Assembly (NCBI GenBank): GCA_021234155.1
Contig: JAJEKV010000030.1
Coordinates: 12,646,718 to 12,710,717 of the forward strand
Origin: Isoetes taiwanensis
Lineage: Eukaryota > Streptophyta > Lycopodiopsida > Isoetales > Isoetaceae
Length of the DNA stretch: 64,000 nucleotides
Direction of reading: 5' to 3'
Part shown: positions 14,748 through 26,064 of the stretch, piece after piece
Position numbering within the stretch: the stretch's first letter is position 1
Layout of the letters: each line of letters starts with the position of its first letter
Translations under genes and position numbers: made by a program
Notes under the pieces: model-generated
Told to the model about the DNA's origin: nothing
Database searches by the model: none
What the model saw: only the letters and a program-made list of their open reading frames with translations

Positions 14748-14752
<5 letters not shown>
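11650..14752 (-). repeat. 450-bp tRNA-like repeat array, minus orientation
   Basis: Roughly six copies reverse-complement to the arrays at 4511 and 11033. Unit starts on this strand lie near plus positions 12133, 12569, 13025, 13541, 14300 and 14752. Spacing is about 436-516 bp except for one damaged unit (13860-14140), which carries an insertion rich in A/T runs. With the plus copy at 11033 it forms a head-to-head (inverted) arrangement. The last unit ends directly in the poly-T tract that borders the Penelope-like element. Confidence 0.85.

Positions 14753-14790
<38 letters not shown>
14750..14790. repeat. Poly-T tract
   Basis: About 40 T in a row at the boundary between the 450-bp repeat and the first terminal repeat of the Penelope-like element. 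The other terminal repeat (21501) is preceded by only seven T, so the run is expanded here or was contributed by the neighbour. Confidence 0.95.
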
Positions 14791-14795
<5 letters not shown>

Positions 14796-15148
14796 GTTTA
14801 CTTTCCATATGTCCCCTTGGTACAATAAACACACTGTTTAAAAGTCATTTGTACCCACTCTGTCTTGTTATACATTAACATGGTCTGGTCTAGCCAACTA
14901 CTTCTTCTATAACTATGGGAGTTTTCCATTGGGCCCTACACATAATATTATTTCCATAGTATATTTGGGCTACACCTTTGATTTTCCTTATCTTTTTATA
15001 CATCCTATATTGTTAATTTTTTGTCTAAAGGCTGGTTTGGTTTATCACAATTACAAAATAATATTAGGGCAAATTCTGTTCACGCTGCTCACCATGGCCG
15101 GAGACGTAGATCTGGCACATCAAGCATCTACATGCAGATCCTTTTGCC

Positions 15149-15156
15149 CTATAAAC
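15149..15156 (+). promoter_or_regulatory. TATA-like box upstream of element exon 1
   Basis: ctataaac lies about 155 bp before the first ATG of the element's coding region and is preserved in copy B at 21858. Position and composition fit a pol II TATA box inside a terminal repeat. No initiator was assigned. Confidence 0.4.
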
Positions 15157-15308
15157 TGATTTCTGAAACCCTATTTCCCAACGTCCTTTGGTCTCCATAT
15201 TTCCTTTGAATTCTGAAACCCTATTTCCTTTGTCCTCCATATTTCCTTAGCCCTCCTGCTTTCTAGTATGATCCGGCCAGTTTGATTCATTCTAAGAATA
15301 CCCTGTGT

Positions 15309-15617
15309 ATGGGTAGACGCAAAGGAGGTTTTAACAAATCCACTCTGATCAAGATGGAAAATGAGAAAAAGAAAGAGGAGAAAAGAAGAAAAATCTTCGA
15401 TTACCATAAACCTGCTATGGTCGTAGCCTCTGCTGCTAAGAAGAATCAGGTTACTGTAGAAAGGGAAGGCAATTCTGGACATACAGATTCAATTCCAACT
15501 CATACTATTGCAGGCTCTTCCAAATCTCCCGTCATTGTTCCCATAGATGTGATCACTGTTCCAGATACTCAAGCAAGCATACCTATAAACGGGATTGACG
15601 GCATCAACAAAAACCAG
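15309..15617 (+). CDS. Penelope-like element coding exon 1 (basic N-terminal region)
   Basis: Starts at the ATG of MGRRKGGFNKSTL; no upstream ATG is in frame, only a TTG. It encodes 103 residues: a basic, Lys/Arg/Glu-rich first third (EKKKEEKRRK, possibly helical and nucleic-acid binding), then a Ser/Thr/Val/Pro-rich linker. It ends in phase 0 at aaaaaccag/gttttc, where the donor is weak. The acceptor ttttatacag/agt at 17380 is also phase 0 and leads straight into the next long frame. This supports a 1763-bp intron, but splicing is inferred. A second copy in repeat B (22018-) is broken by the 6.8-kb insertion. Confidence 0.5.
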
Positions 15618-16490
15618 GTTTTCTATACATTATTTTTGACTTTTACCTTAGCTATTATTATCTTAGCCACTGTCCCCTGCAGATAATCTTGTAGTTCATG
15701 CTACTTTTATTTTTAGCTAGTGTTTCGTTCATGCTATAACATCTTGCAGACTTACTCTTCCTACTTATTCTATTGCCAAACTTAAGCAGGTTTCCTTTTG
15801 CACTTTTATCTAAAATTATCCTTATTGACCGTACTCTCATGCTTAATTTCTCAATGTATTGGGCTCCTTTTGTATCTCCCAATAACTTGTTCTCCTTACA
15901 TATACTATGTTTTATTGATCTATGCATTTATGATACCGGATCTGCTGCTTCAATACACTATACCTCTTTGTTGCATTACATGTTTTCCATAAATGTTATT
16001 ACTCCTCTTGATGCTTTATTTACTTTGGTCATTTTCTAGCTTATTTCATATACTCAAGGTCTCTGGAGGACTAACTCTCATTGCATACATCATCTCTGTT
16101 TGCATATGCTGGCATATGCATTAACATATGATTTTTCCTTTTTTGTTCGTCTTGCATGTTTACATAAATATTATATTCCTGCAATTAAACACCTGTGCTG
16201 ACATATGTCTTGATTTACGCTGCCATCTTAGTCCAATAAAGGCCTTATACATTCTAATCCATGATCATTTCTTAATGTATTGACCATATGACTTCCACTG
16301 TTATGATTAATCTAGACTCAACTAGTTGGTCCAGATCTAGGGACCGTCTTTTCCTTGGTCTATCTTTGATATTGTCCTTAAATTAATCTCATGACCTATC
16401 TTGTTATGTTTATATTCATGTTACATTAGGCTTGTTACTATTCATCACTACTGACTACCATAATGTAATGTTTGTCAAAATCTGCACTAC

Positions 16491-16778
16491 ATGGCTGGAT
16501 TTCTCTGGTTATGCATGCACTATCAGAAGTATAGATCTCTTGCACTTAAGTTGCTTTTTCAGTTTGTCATGACTGCTGTTGCTACTCTTAGCTTTTCCTA
16601 TATTATATTTGTGGTGAAGGGCGTTAAGCCGAACAAGTTTATAGCTTACCTGTTAGTGGCTTTTGCATTTACCCAGTTCTTGGCTAACTTGCATTTGGTT
16701 CCACTGCAGGTAACCAAACTTGTTCCTCCATGTGAAGTTTTCTATCGTGATAGTTTGGGCAAAAGGATGTTTGCTTGA
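16491..16778 (+). CDS. Possible small hydrophobic ORF inside intron 1 (repeated at 29999-30286)
   Basis: 95 codons, ATG start. The peptide has two hydrophobic stretches long enough for membrane segments, separated by a basic loop (VVKGVKPNK). The codon mix is more protein-like than the T-rich frames around it. The coding likeness drops after ccactgcag/gtaacc, which could be a splice donor. It is identical in the two terminal repeats, so conservation between copies is no test. I recognise no family; it could be a captured exon or chance. Confidence 0.25.
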   Translation: MAGFLWLCMHYQKYRSLALKLLFQFVMTAVATLSFSYIIFVVKGVKPNKFIAYLLVAFAFTQFLANLHLVPLQVTKLVPPCEVFYRDSLGKRMFA

Positions 16779-17380
16779 ACACAACTTGCAGATTTATGCT
16801 TATAGCAGAACGATATTTTTACAATTGGAGAGTATTATTTCAATACTTTTGTGGTTATCTGCTTTTTCATTCAAACTTCATTTTCTAGCAGCCATAATTT
16901 TCATAATATAATGGCTGGTTATGTCCTTACAAGTTTTATGGATATCTACTTTATTATCTATTTAATATCTATCAATCTATCGTGTATGAATTCATTAACT
17001 CTTGTTATTCGTCCTTATTTCTGTTTTTTACTTCAGTCCTACTTAAGCCAAAATTTATTTGCCTTTTCATTTCTAAGATTCTTTCTATCTTATGTTTTTT
17101 CTGTACACCCAGACTCATTTCTGAAATCTCTTTTAACTGTATATCTCAAAACAAGGCCTGGGTTGGATATGTCACCTGTATCTTATCCGGGACTGCAACT
17201 AGAAGTCTTCTATGTTCAAATGGACTTAGAAGTCTTAAAAGTCTGATGTAAATCAGTCTTAAAAAAAGGTTTTTTAATGTTAATTCAGTTTCTAGGTTTA
17301 ACCTAGAAACTTGTTTTGAGATCAGGTGTTTTTCACATTATTTTTATCGGATTTTAACCATTGCTTCCTATTTTATACAG

Positions 17381-18973
17381 AGTATTACACATAAACAGCA
17401 AGATGATGACACGGATATGAATTCCATCTGGATAAAGGAACTTATTTCACTCAAATATGACCAGTGCATGATATCCAGCCCAAATTTTGCTGTGCAAACT
17501 ATAATCGCTTGCATCAAAAACAAGGAGGTTCATGAATTTATCGTACACAAGGAAATCAATTTGGGGGATAAGGATAAATCCCCTGTCAGCTACTTTGGTT
17601 TCAACGGATGGTTTAATATCTTTCATCAAATGAAAAAGGCCAGCTTCAAACTGGAGGTTTGTAAATCCCTGATCACCAAGGTTTATTGTGACATGGACAA
17701 TGTTCTTTTTTCCAGAACTTGCACTGAAGATGATTTGGGCAGAAAATTTCTAATAGGTCTTAGACATTTGGAAAAGATTAACGAGATCAAGTCCTCTTTG
17801 CAGGCTGATGAAAATATAGAAGGAACTGAAGTTCCTGATTATTTGAATAATGATGTCCACAATTGTTTGTTTTCTGAAAATGATCTCTCTGATGATGACC
17901 TTTTTGGAACTAATGACAACAGCAACAACAGTAACAAGAATGCTGAGTCTAATGATGATGAAGAGGAAGAAGTTCCTACTTTAACCCTACAAAATTCTGC
18001 CAGATTCCCTCTCATTCCTGAACAAAGTGTGGAATGCTATGCTTCTACTTGGGCACACGCTATCTGGAAGAGTCAAAATTTCGGGGCACTCGCTCCTATC
18101 AATGTTGAGACATGGAAAGCTTTAACTGGAATTCTGGATGATGAAATCAGATTGGGGACTATCAAAGCCACCAAATTAGAGAAATATTTCACAAAAAAGG
18201 AGATTCCCTTACCTTTCAATATGAGCTTTTTTGGACAAACCTGCATCATGAATTCAAATATCCACATTAGTCAAAAAGGCAACATGGCCTACTCTGATGA
18301 CAGAAGGGACGGATTTTATCTGAAAAAATTATGGAGAACTCATTCCCCTTTTTTTACCTGTGGTTGTGAAAAGAACCCCAGAAAGGTTGGCAGAGATGGT
18401 GAATGTGGTTGTGGAATTATATGGATTGACCACGCCATATGGTTTATGTTGAACAATCTTGAAGTATTGTTTCCTGATGCTACACCAACCTCCAAAATGG
18501 TATGCCTCACTAAACTATTGCACAACATGCTTAAACCTTCCATTTTAGCATTTCTCTCCTACCTTGAAGTAAGGAAGGTATTTATTGAAATGACCTTGTA
18601 CTATTCTGAGTTCCCTAACCAGAATCCTAAGTTGGCTTTTGGAAACACAAGGCTTGCTGATGTTGCAGAAAAAACTCTTTGACCTCTCTCTTTTCGACAG
18701 AGTCAGCTTGTTAAGGGTAAAAATTCTCAGTCCAGCAAACAAGCAAGCACTTCTAGCAGCACTATCTCTGGTGTGTTTTCCCCTAAACGACCCCCTAGGG
18801 TCACTATGGACCCAAAGTTGGCTGAAAGTGGTAATTTAGCTAAGAAAAAGAAAGGCAACAATGCTGACGTTACCAATAATGACGAGTACTCAGTGACCAA
18901 GGGTGAAAACAAGGTGATTTCATTGCAGGATAGCATACCAGTCGAGCTCAACTATACTGATATTTCCGGGTAT
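17381..18973 (+). CDS. Penelope-like element coding exons 2-3 (acidic and Cys-containing unknown domain)
   Basis: Exon 2 (17381-18568) enters in phase 0 upstream of the ATG at 17417. The frame stops with TGA at 18680. A 132-bp phase-0 intron, gaa/gtaagg (18569) to tttcgacag/agt (18701), removes that stop and keeps the frame, so the stop is probably intronic. Exon 3 (18701-18973) continues with a Ser/Thr/Lys-rich segment. Seen in the protein: a strongly acidic linker (NAESNDDEEEE) after ~180 residues of exon 2, then a domain with C-x-C...C-x-C spacing (TCGCEKNPRKVG, ECGCG), possibly metal-binding. I do not recognise it. The donor after exon 3 could be at 18974 or 18914; both are phase 0. Confidence 0.5.
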
Positions 18974-19287
18974 GTTTCTTTTCAATTATAATTTTTTCCT
19001 TTTATGTACACTTTCCTTGCCAATACTTAGTAAAACGGCTGTTTTGTGTGTATTGTGAATATTTTTTACTTCCTATACAGCTAATACATTTACTCATCAC
19101 CCAAAGGTTTTTTATGAGAAGAATTTTTCCTTGGGTGGTTGCAAACATTAAAAAATTCTTATACTTATATGTTCTTTTATGAACATCCCTTCAGACTAAT
19201 CTTAGCTATGTTGCTAAGTTCACATTTAAATCCTATTCTAGATATCCCTCTTCTCTTTCCCTCACTAATCTACTGACATTTTTTTAG

Positions 19288-21359
19288 GATGATATCGAGA
19301 ATACTCGTTCCATTATTAAGGATTCCAATCAAAAAAGACATCTGGTTTCTTTCAAGACTAAAACTAAGACCAAGATTGTTCACAGCACGTTCTTTTCAAA
19401 GAGTCTCGAGAAGTTTAGCATCCGTAATATTTTTGGAGAGATTTTATGCCATGACATTCCTTCCATAGCCAATGAGCTTCTTGACAATACTCTTTTCGGT
19501 TGGAGATTCGTGGACCAAGTAAAGGACAAGGTTTATAAACCTTTCATGGTTTTTGCTGATGACAAACCCAAAAAATGCCCATGCAAAAATCCCAGTCTGG
19601 CTAAGTTTATTGATCCGCGGATCAGCCATGTTAGAACTATGGATCTCAGCATTATCAACTGTACAAAGCTAAGATTGGCCTTTAAAAACGGTCTGAATCA
19701 CATTCCTGACTATGGTTTCACCATTGACCAATTCATGAAGGACTTCAAGATCACTTGTGACCATTTCTTTGCTGCTCACCACTACAGTCTTCTCCACCTT
19801 TCTGAGAATGATATAGGTAACCTAAAGGATAAGATCATGACTGTAGCCAAACAGAAAATCTCAGCTCACAAGATCTCTACTTCGTATACACGGTACTTAT
19901 GGGATGATGGCACTGTTAAAAAGAACCTGTTATGGTTGGAAACAAATTTGTACATTTCTGGGCTGGATAAGGCCACCAACAATGCCTCCTTCATTTGCCA
20001 GTGGCATATCAGGGAAATGGCCCTCATTCGACTCAATGGTCCTGACTTTGAAAAGATGCCTTTCTCCCCTGAAGAAATCAGATTTGAATGTATCCAAGAC
20101 ATTACAGACTCACTTTGTTTACTGCCACCATCCAGTCATAAATTTCCTTATATGATGGGCGTATATAAGGCCCACAAGGGCGAATATAGATGGTTAACAA
20201 ATGCCCACTGTACTATTTTCACAGAGGTAGCTGATATCCTAACGGCAGTTTTAAACAATTTCATTGATAATTGGCCTGCTGTATGTCACTGGAACACGGG
20301 TGAACTTAGACTCTGGATGAAAGGAAAAGTTAATCCCTGCTGGCTCATTAACTCCTCTTTTGATTTTGTCCTCAACCTCCCCAAGAAGATCTTTGATGTC
20401 TTTTCAATCGACATCACCAAATGTTATGAAAACATACCCCTTGATGGTGAAGATGGAATAATGGAAATCATGAGTGATGTTGCTGGGTTAGTTTGGGATT
20501 TTATGGCACAGAAATCTCCTCTTACACAGTTGGTCATAAAAAAGAAGAACAATTCTTTTTCAACCAAATGGATGAAAGTAGACTCAAATGCCAAAACTGG
20601 TAATACGGTGTTCTCAAGGCTAGATTTTTGCAAATTCAATAACTGGTTGTTATGCCACTGTTATCTACAAATGGGCAAAACTATTTGGAGACAAAAGAAA
20701 GGTATCCCCATGGGTTTCTCATGCAGTCCAGCTTGGTGCAACCTTTATCTAGCCTGGTATGAACTAAGGTTTATTTTAAAATTAGCACATTCCAACAGAT
20801 TGAAGGATGTTCAAAGATTCCAGCATGCCTCAAGATATATAGATGATTTGGGGATCATTAATGGAGGTGATTTGAAGGAGTTTTTCTGTAAAGAATCCTC
20901 TACTACCATTTACAATTTGGAGCATCTTGGAATGAAGGATGAAACTATTTATAGGATGGGGTCAGATCTTGGTGTCAAGATCAACTTTATGAATATTACT
21001 GTCCAGGTTACAGACCCACGTATTGGACTTTTTAAGTTCATGAGATTTGACAAAAGGAAAAACTAGATTTCCATATCAACAAATTCATCATGGCTAGTGG
21101 TTGCAGACCGTATGGACAAGCATGTAAAGTTATCATTTCTCAAGTCTTCCCATACGTTTACGCTAGTTCAAATATCGATGCTGCTGCATTGGATTTATAT
21201 GATCTCATATTGGCATTCTGCAACAATGGCTTCTCAAAGAGGGACGTCACAAGAAATGTTTTCAAGACTTTGAAGAACAACAATTTCCCTGGTCTTCCTT
21301 TCGACATTGATGATCTGATAAGATCACTCAAATCTTTATGTAAGTTTCTTCATCTTTAA
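19288..21359 (+). CDS. Reverse transcriptase, Penelope/telomerase-like, one frameshift near the C-terminus
   Basis: Follows acceptor tttttttag/gat at 19287, phase 0. RT palm motifs are intact: FSIDITKCYENIPL (motif A, Asp at ~20410), KKGIPMGFSCSPAW (motif B, 20695-20736), SRYIDDLGIING (motif C, YIDD at 20836-20847). An upstream fingers region has YKAHKGEYRWL. The frame ends at TAG 21064-21066, but frame +2 immediately continues with KLDFHINKF and a thumb-like segment (KVIISQVFPYVYASS). In related RTs these follow a DKR-x-DF motif. The break lies in an A-run (21058-21062), so one indel, real or an error, separates RT and thumb. No GIY-YIG motif follows. Confidence 0.75.
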
Positions 21360-21379
21360 GAGTAGTACTTTATGGGATT

Positions 21380-21412
21380 AGTAGGGCCCCTGTGTTACAA
21401 CAGGGCCCTACT
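21380..21412 (+). promoter_or_regulatory. Strong GC hairpin after the RT stop
   Basis: agtagggcccctgt (21380-21393) and acagggccctact (21400-21412) pair over 13 bp with one bulged C and a six-base loop. It sits 20 bp after the end of the coding region and ~90 bp before the second terminal repeat. It could be an RNA structural signal of the element; function is inferred only from position. Confidence 0.4.
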
Positions 21413-21500
21413 CTCCCTGTTGTAGCTTTCCTTGGTATTCTGCTGAATACCTCTTTCAAATGGGCGCCCCCTATCCTACGGTAGGTGGAAGGATTTTTTT

Positions 21501-22295
21501 ATATGTTTACTTTCCATATGTCCCCTTGGTACAATAAACACACTGTTTAAAAGTCATTTGTACCCACTTTGTCTTGTTATACATTAACATGGTCTGGTCT
21601 AGCCAACTACTTCTTCTATAACTATGGGAGTTTTCCATTGGGCCCTACACATAATATTATTTCCATAGTATATTTGGGCTACACCTTTGATTTTCCTTAT
21701 CTTTTTATACATCCTATATTGTTAATTTTTTGTCTAAAGGCTGGTTTGGTTTATCACAATTACAAAATAATATTAGGGTAAATTCTGTTCACGCTGCTCA
21801 CCATGGCCGGAGACGTAGATCTGGCACATCAAGCGTCTACATGCAGATCCTTTTGCCCTATAAACTGATTTCTGAAACCCTATTTCCCAACGTCCTTTGG
21901 TCTCCATATTTCCTTTGAATTCCGAAACCCTATTTCCTTTGTCCTCCATATTTCCTTAGCCCTCCTGCTTTCTAGTATGATCCGGCCAGTTTGATTCATT
22001 CTAAGAATACCCTGTGTATGGGTAGACGCAAAGGAGGTTTTAACAAGTCCACTCTGATCAAGATGGAAAATGAGAAAAAGAAAGAGGAGAAAAGAAGAAA
22101 AATCTTCGATTACCATAAACCTGCTATGGTCGTAGCCTCTGCTGCTAAGAAGAATCAGGTTACTGTAGAAAGGGAAGGCAATTCTGGACATACAGATTCA
22201 ATTCCAACTCATACTATTGCAGGCTCTTCCAAATCTCCCGTCATTGTTCCCATAGATGTGATCACTGTTCCAGATACTCAAGCAAGCATACCTAT
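21501..22295 (+). repeat. Terminal direct repeat B, first part
   Basis: 795 bp matching 14792-15586 base for base in length, with only scattered substitutions (for example gcgtctac versus gcatctac near 21833). It carries the TATA-like box and most of a duplicate exon 1, and stops at cctat where the 6.8-kb insertion begins. Confidence 0.9.
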
Positions 22296-22322
22296 CCCAT
22301 CGATCCGAGCCATCGGATCGCC

Positions 22323-22337
22323 ATTCTGGGAAGGGAC
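22323..22337 (+). repeat. Left inner terminal inverted repeat of the insertion
   Basis: attctgggaagggac, a perfect inverse of 29080-29094, displaced 27 bp from the true left edge while the right partner is flush with the edge. Confidence 0.75.
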
Positions 22338-23699
22338 GAGCGCCTATATTAGGCCATTTCTGTTCTGGCTCGATTATCGGCGTCTTCTCACAGCAGCTCT
22401 TCTTATCCTCTCGTAGCTTATTCATACTCTCAGTTGTCCCTTGCTTTCTTGCCTATCCTCCCTGCCTATCCTCGATACTTCAGCATCATTTCAACCCATC
22501 CGACCTTCATCCCCTCATGCTTTTCTTCCTATCCAAATCCATTTTCTTTCTGATTCATTTTCGTTTCTGATGATGCATGCTATTTCATGTGCACAAACTA
22601 CTATCTGGCATGCTCGGATGTTCCTCGAGCTGACTTTTCATACCGTGTTTTTGAAGATCCTTTTCTGGTTTGCTGGTGTTTTTTTGTGGATTAGTTTCCT
22701 TGGGGCTCTGCTCATGCATGGATGGAGGTTTCGATTATTGGTATGGGTTTTCTTGGTTTTGCTATTGATACATGCAGTTGGCTATGGAGCAGCACAAATC
22801 TTGGTGCATCTGCGGAATCGAATCTTTCCATGGAAGATGGCAGATTATACAATTGGTTTTGCAGCACAAGGGTTTTCAATGCCGCTCTGGATTCGGCTGT
22901 GTGAAATCATTCGAGCATGCTCTCTAACTTCGTTTCCTTCTTTTTTCTTATCCTCTCTTCTGTACTTGTCAGGATCTGGCATAGCCAGGGCGGTTCCCGG
23001 CCATTTGGTTGCTGACCCATGTCTGTGGTTTCTGTTACAGCCTCTTCTTCTCGCCCATTGTCCTGCCTTTATTTTACAGCTGGAAATCTGTGCAGTCAAG
23101 GACCGAATCTGGAGTGGATGTGGTCGCTGGAGCATTAGACGGAGTGTTGATGCTGCTTCGTTGCTGGTCCGCCCCTCTTGGGACCGCCGTATTTCTCTGT
23201 CTTGTAGCAGATCGACTGTGAGCAAACAGGTTGCAGCCTTTTCCTTATATCCTTTTCCTGCCTTCACTCCCTAAGCCGATCTGCCTGGCCGATTTCAGCT
23301 ATTTAGGGTTGCCGCATGCCGCTAATTCCACCCAGCTCCACCAATCTCATTTTTTCTTGCCATAGTCTGTAGATGATAGTCTGTAGATGGTTCGCCCTTT
23401 TCTCTACAGCTTCAGGTCCAGCTGCTTCTTCCCTGGGGTTCTTTCTCACAACAGATATGCAGAAATGAGATTTTTATGTTCCTCATGGATGGATAACTCC
23501 TTGGGCAGGGCGTTGGCTGCCTTAGTGGTAGATGAAGGTTCGAACTCTGGTGATGATGCCCGTATTATCATTTTTCTGTTACATTCAAGCTTTGCACTTC
23601 ATTTTAAACATTCTATTTTTCTGTTACATTCGAGGTTTGCACTTCATTTTAATGTTACATTCTAGGTTTGCACTTTTGTTGTTATACACGTTCACCATT

Positions 23700-23950
23700 T
23701 CATTTCAACTTCCAACTACTTCCTAGGTTATTGTCAACCACCACATTAGTTAATTCTGGCTTTACACCTTGGTAGTGTGTTAGTTCCCTTGTAAGTTGCT
23801 TTTGTTGTGGTCACTTTCACCACTTAATTTCAACTTCCAACTACTTCCGAGGTTATTGTCAACCACCACATTTTTATTTTCTAAATCGACTTTTCAGTTC
23901 ATTATGGCTTTACGCCTTTATAGTGTGTTAGTTCCCTTGTAAGTTGCTAC
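23700..23950 (+). repeat. Tandem pair, ~123-bp period, inside the insertion
   Basis: caacttccaactacttcc...gttattgtcaaccaccacat...gtgtgttagttcccttgtaagttgct occurs near 23705 and again near 23828, with moderate divergence. Confidence 0.8.
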
Positions 23951-24204
23951 ACGTCACTTCTCTAGCCTCCTTTGCCATCCCAATGTCCGGCCTTGCCTTC
24001 TCCATGTCCCTGATCCGGCTAGCTTGTCCTTTCTCCTTTTGTTCATTTACCTTTGAGCTTACGTTCATCGCATATTTCTCTTTAATCATGGGGATTTGTA
24101 TTGGTATTTACTTACGTGCTTGGCATCGCATCATTCAATTTCTTACTTATGGGTGGGTTTTCTAGCTTGGCACATACGGATAGACCTTGCAAATGTGGAT
24201 TTCG

Positions 24205-25055
24205 CATGTTTCCTATTTGCTGCATTTTGCTCCCATGTTCATTTCATTTCGTAATCCTTAGCGTACTATTTTGGGGTCATCTGCTCTGTTTGAATATTTT
24301 CAAGGGCAATATTCTGCATGGTGTTGTAGTTTTGGACCTTGTAAGTATCCTGTATGTTTCTCTTTTTCCGGATTTCCCACAGAAAGATTTGAAATTTGTT
24401 TTGTTAAACTTGTTTCGCGTTTGTATGTTCCAATGTGGAACTTGTTTCGTGGCTCTGGGTTCGTCCATGTCTCTTAGCCTTTTATGTTTCCTTAGCTCAC
24501 AATTTTTATATTGTTCAAGTCATTTTATATTTTAGTTAGCTGCCTACATGATTATTTTCAACTATTGTTCATGGGGATTGGGTTTGGTATTTGCATTTAA
24601 TTATGGGTTTGGCATCTTTTTCTTCTCATTTGTGCTTACTGGGACTTTTGACTCTCCGATATGCATGATCATTTGCCTATATTCATTGGATCATCTCATT
24701 TTATCGGCGTTTGTTCCTCTTTTCAACATATTTCAATTCTTGTCATATGTACAATTTGGGTCTGAAAACAAACTTATACGTGCTCATATTTTGCCAATGT
24801 TCAATTTCTAATCTTGTGGTGCTCTTTTATTTTCTTCGGTTCCTTCTCATTTGTGCGTTTGAGGTTGAACACATTACTACGCAACACTCCTGGTAACTAC
24901 TCTTGGCGGGTTTTCTACCTTGGCATATACGAATAGACCTTGCGGATTTTCATTGTGCAACTGTGGTTTAGCATGTTTCCTATTTGCTGCATTTGCTCCC
25001 ATGTCCATTTCATTTCGTAATCCTTAGCATAATATTTTGGGGTTATTTGTTACGA
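24205..25055 (+). repeat. Internal direct repeat, ~766-bp spacing
   Basis: gcatgtttcctatttgctgc...catttcatttcgtaatccttagc...attttggggt is found near 24208 and near 24970. The insertion seems to have grown by internal duplications. Confidence 0.75.
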
Positions 25056-25369
25056 TTCATCTTGTTACATATTCAATTTTGTCTGGACATGTGTCATTCC
25101 TGTTGGTTTGGAATTTCGTTAGGACGATGGGAGAGCATTAGCCTTTTGACCTTATGGGTGCATTTGTATGGGTTTAACTTGGTCATTAAAGTGTTTTTGC
25201 CATAAGGTGTGTTTTTGCACGTGTATATTGCTTTTAGCATAGGGGGCGCATCTGGTCCGTGTGGCATATTATTCTACATGTATTGTCCTTTTCATCTCTG
25301 GCACCTTATGTTTTCGTCATTCTTGTTGTTTACCTTGATATTATCCCTATGTTGCATTCACGTGATCTA

Positions 25370-25765
25370 TTTTGACTTTTTATGTTCGGCATCATTCGAA
25401 TTTGCCTTTTTTCCTATGTACGATGTCTCCACTGGGTTTCCACGTTATGCTTATTATGCACTATGAGGGTTGATTTTCTTTTTCATATTCGTGAACGTTG
25501 TTCTCCTCTTTTGGGCAGACGGAGCATTACAATGGTTGCATTGACTTTTTCACATTCTTGCCTCTATCATGTTTCCAGATGTTTCATGGTTGTTATCTTT
25601 TTTGCGTTATGGTTGCCAATATGGTTTCGCTTTATGTTGGCATGTTTTTGCATTATATGCGTTTACATGATTGTTTGACTTTTTATGTTCGGCATCATTT
25701 GAATTTGCTTTTTTCCTATATACGGTGTCTCAACCTGGTTTCCATATTATGCTTATTATCAGGTG
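25370..25765 (+). repeat. Internal direct repeat, ~298-bp spacing
   Basis: gactttttatgttcggcatc through ttatgcttattat occurs at about 25374-25455 and 25677-25759 with scattered differences. Confidence 0.8.
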
Positions 25766-26064
25766 GTATACGTTATTCGGGTGGTATTATCTTCTACATT
25801 CTTGGTTTCCCATAGTTGTTGGATTTTATTTTTTGCATTTGTGGTTTATCTTGGTTTTGATGCCCCGCACTCTTTAACAGTTGTCTGGGTTATTCCGATT
25901 GATCTACTTGTTTATGTTCTGGTCGCATTTTTACTTTATTTCTGTGGCCTATGTGTTGTTTCCTTGGGCTTATCGTTTTTTAAGTTACGCCTCCTTTTTT
26001 CATTTCCTTGTGCTCCGAATTAACTTTAGTTTCTGTTTCCTTCTCGACCATTCTTTTGCGCGGT

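Larger units (their letters stand above)
14792..17275 (+). repeat. Terminal direct repeat A (pseudo-LTR) of the Penelope-like element
   Basis: It runs from atatgtttactttccatatg to cagtcttaaaaaaaggtttt. It contains a TATA-like box (15149), coding exon 1 (15309-15617) and most of intron 1; the repeat ends about 105 bp before exon 2. Copy B is near-identical, but copy A is uninterrupted and therefore provides the empty site for the 6.8-kb insertion in copy B. A visible difference is the short stretch near 15943-15952 versus 29451-29460. Confidence 0.85.

Noticed and set aside
14792-17275. Hammerhead ribozyme in the pseudo-LTR, known from some Penelope-like elements
   Set aside because: I looked for CTGANGA...GAAA with flanking stems in the terminal repeats and tail; the few CTGATG words lack the second core half.
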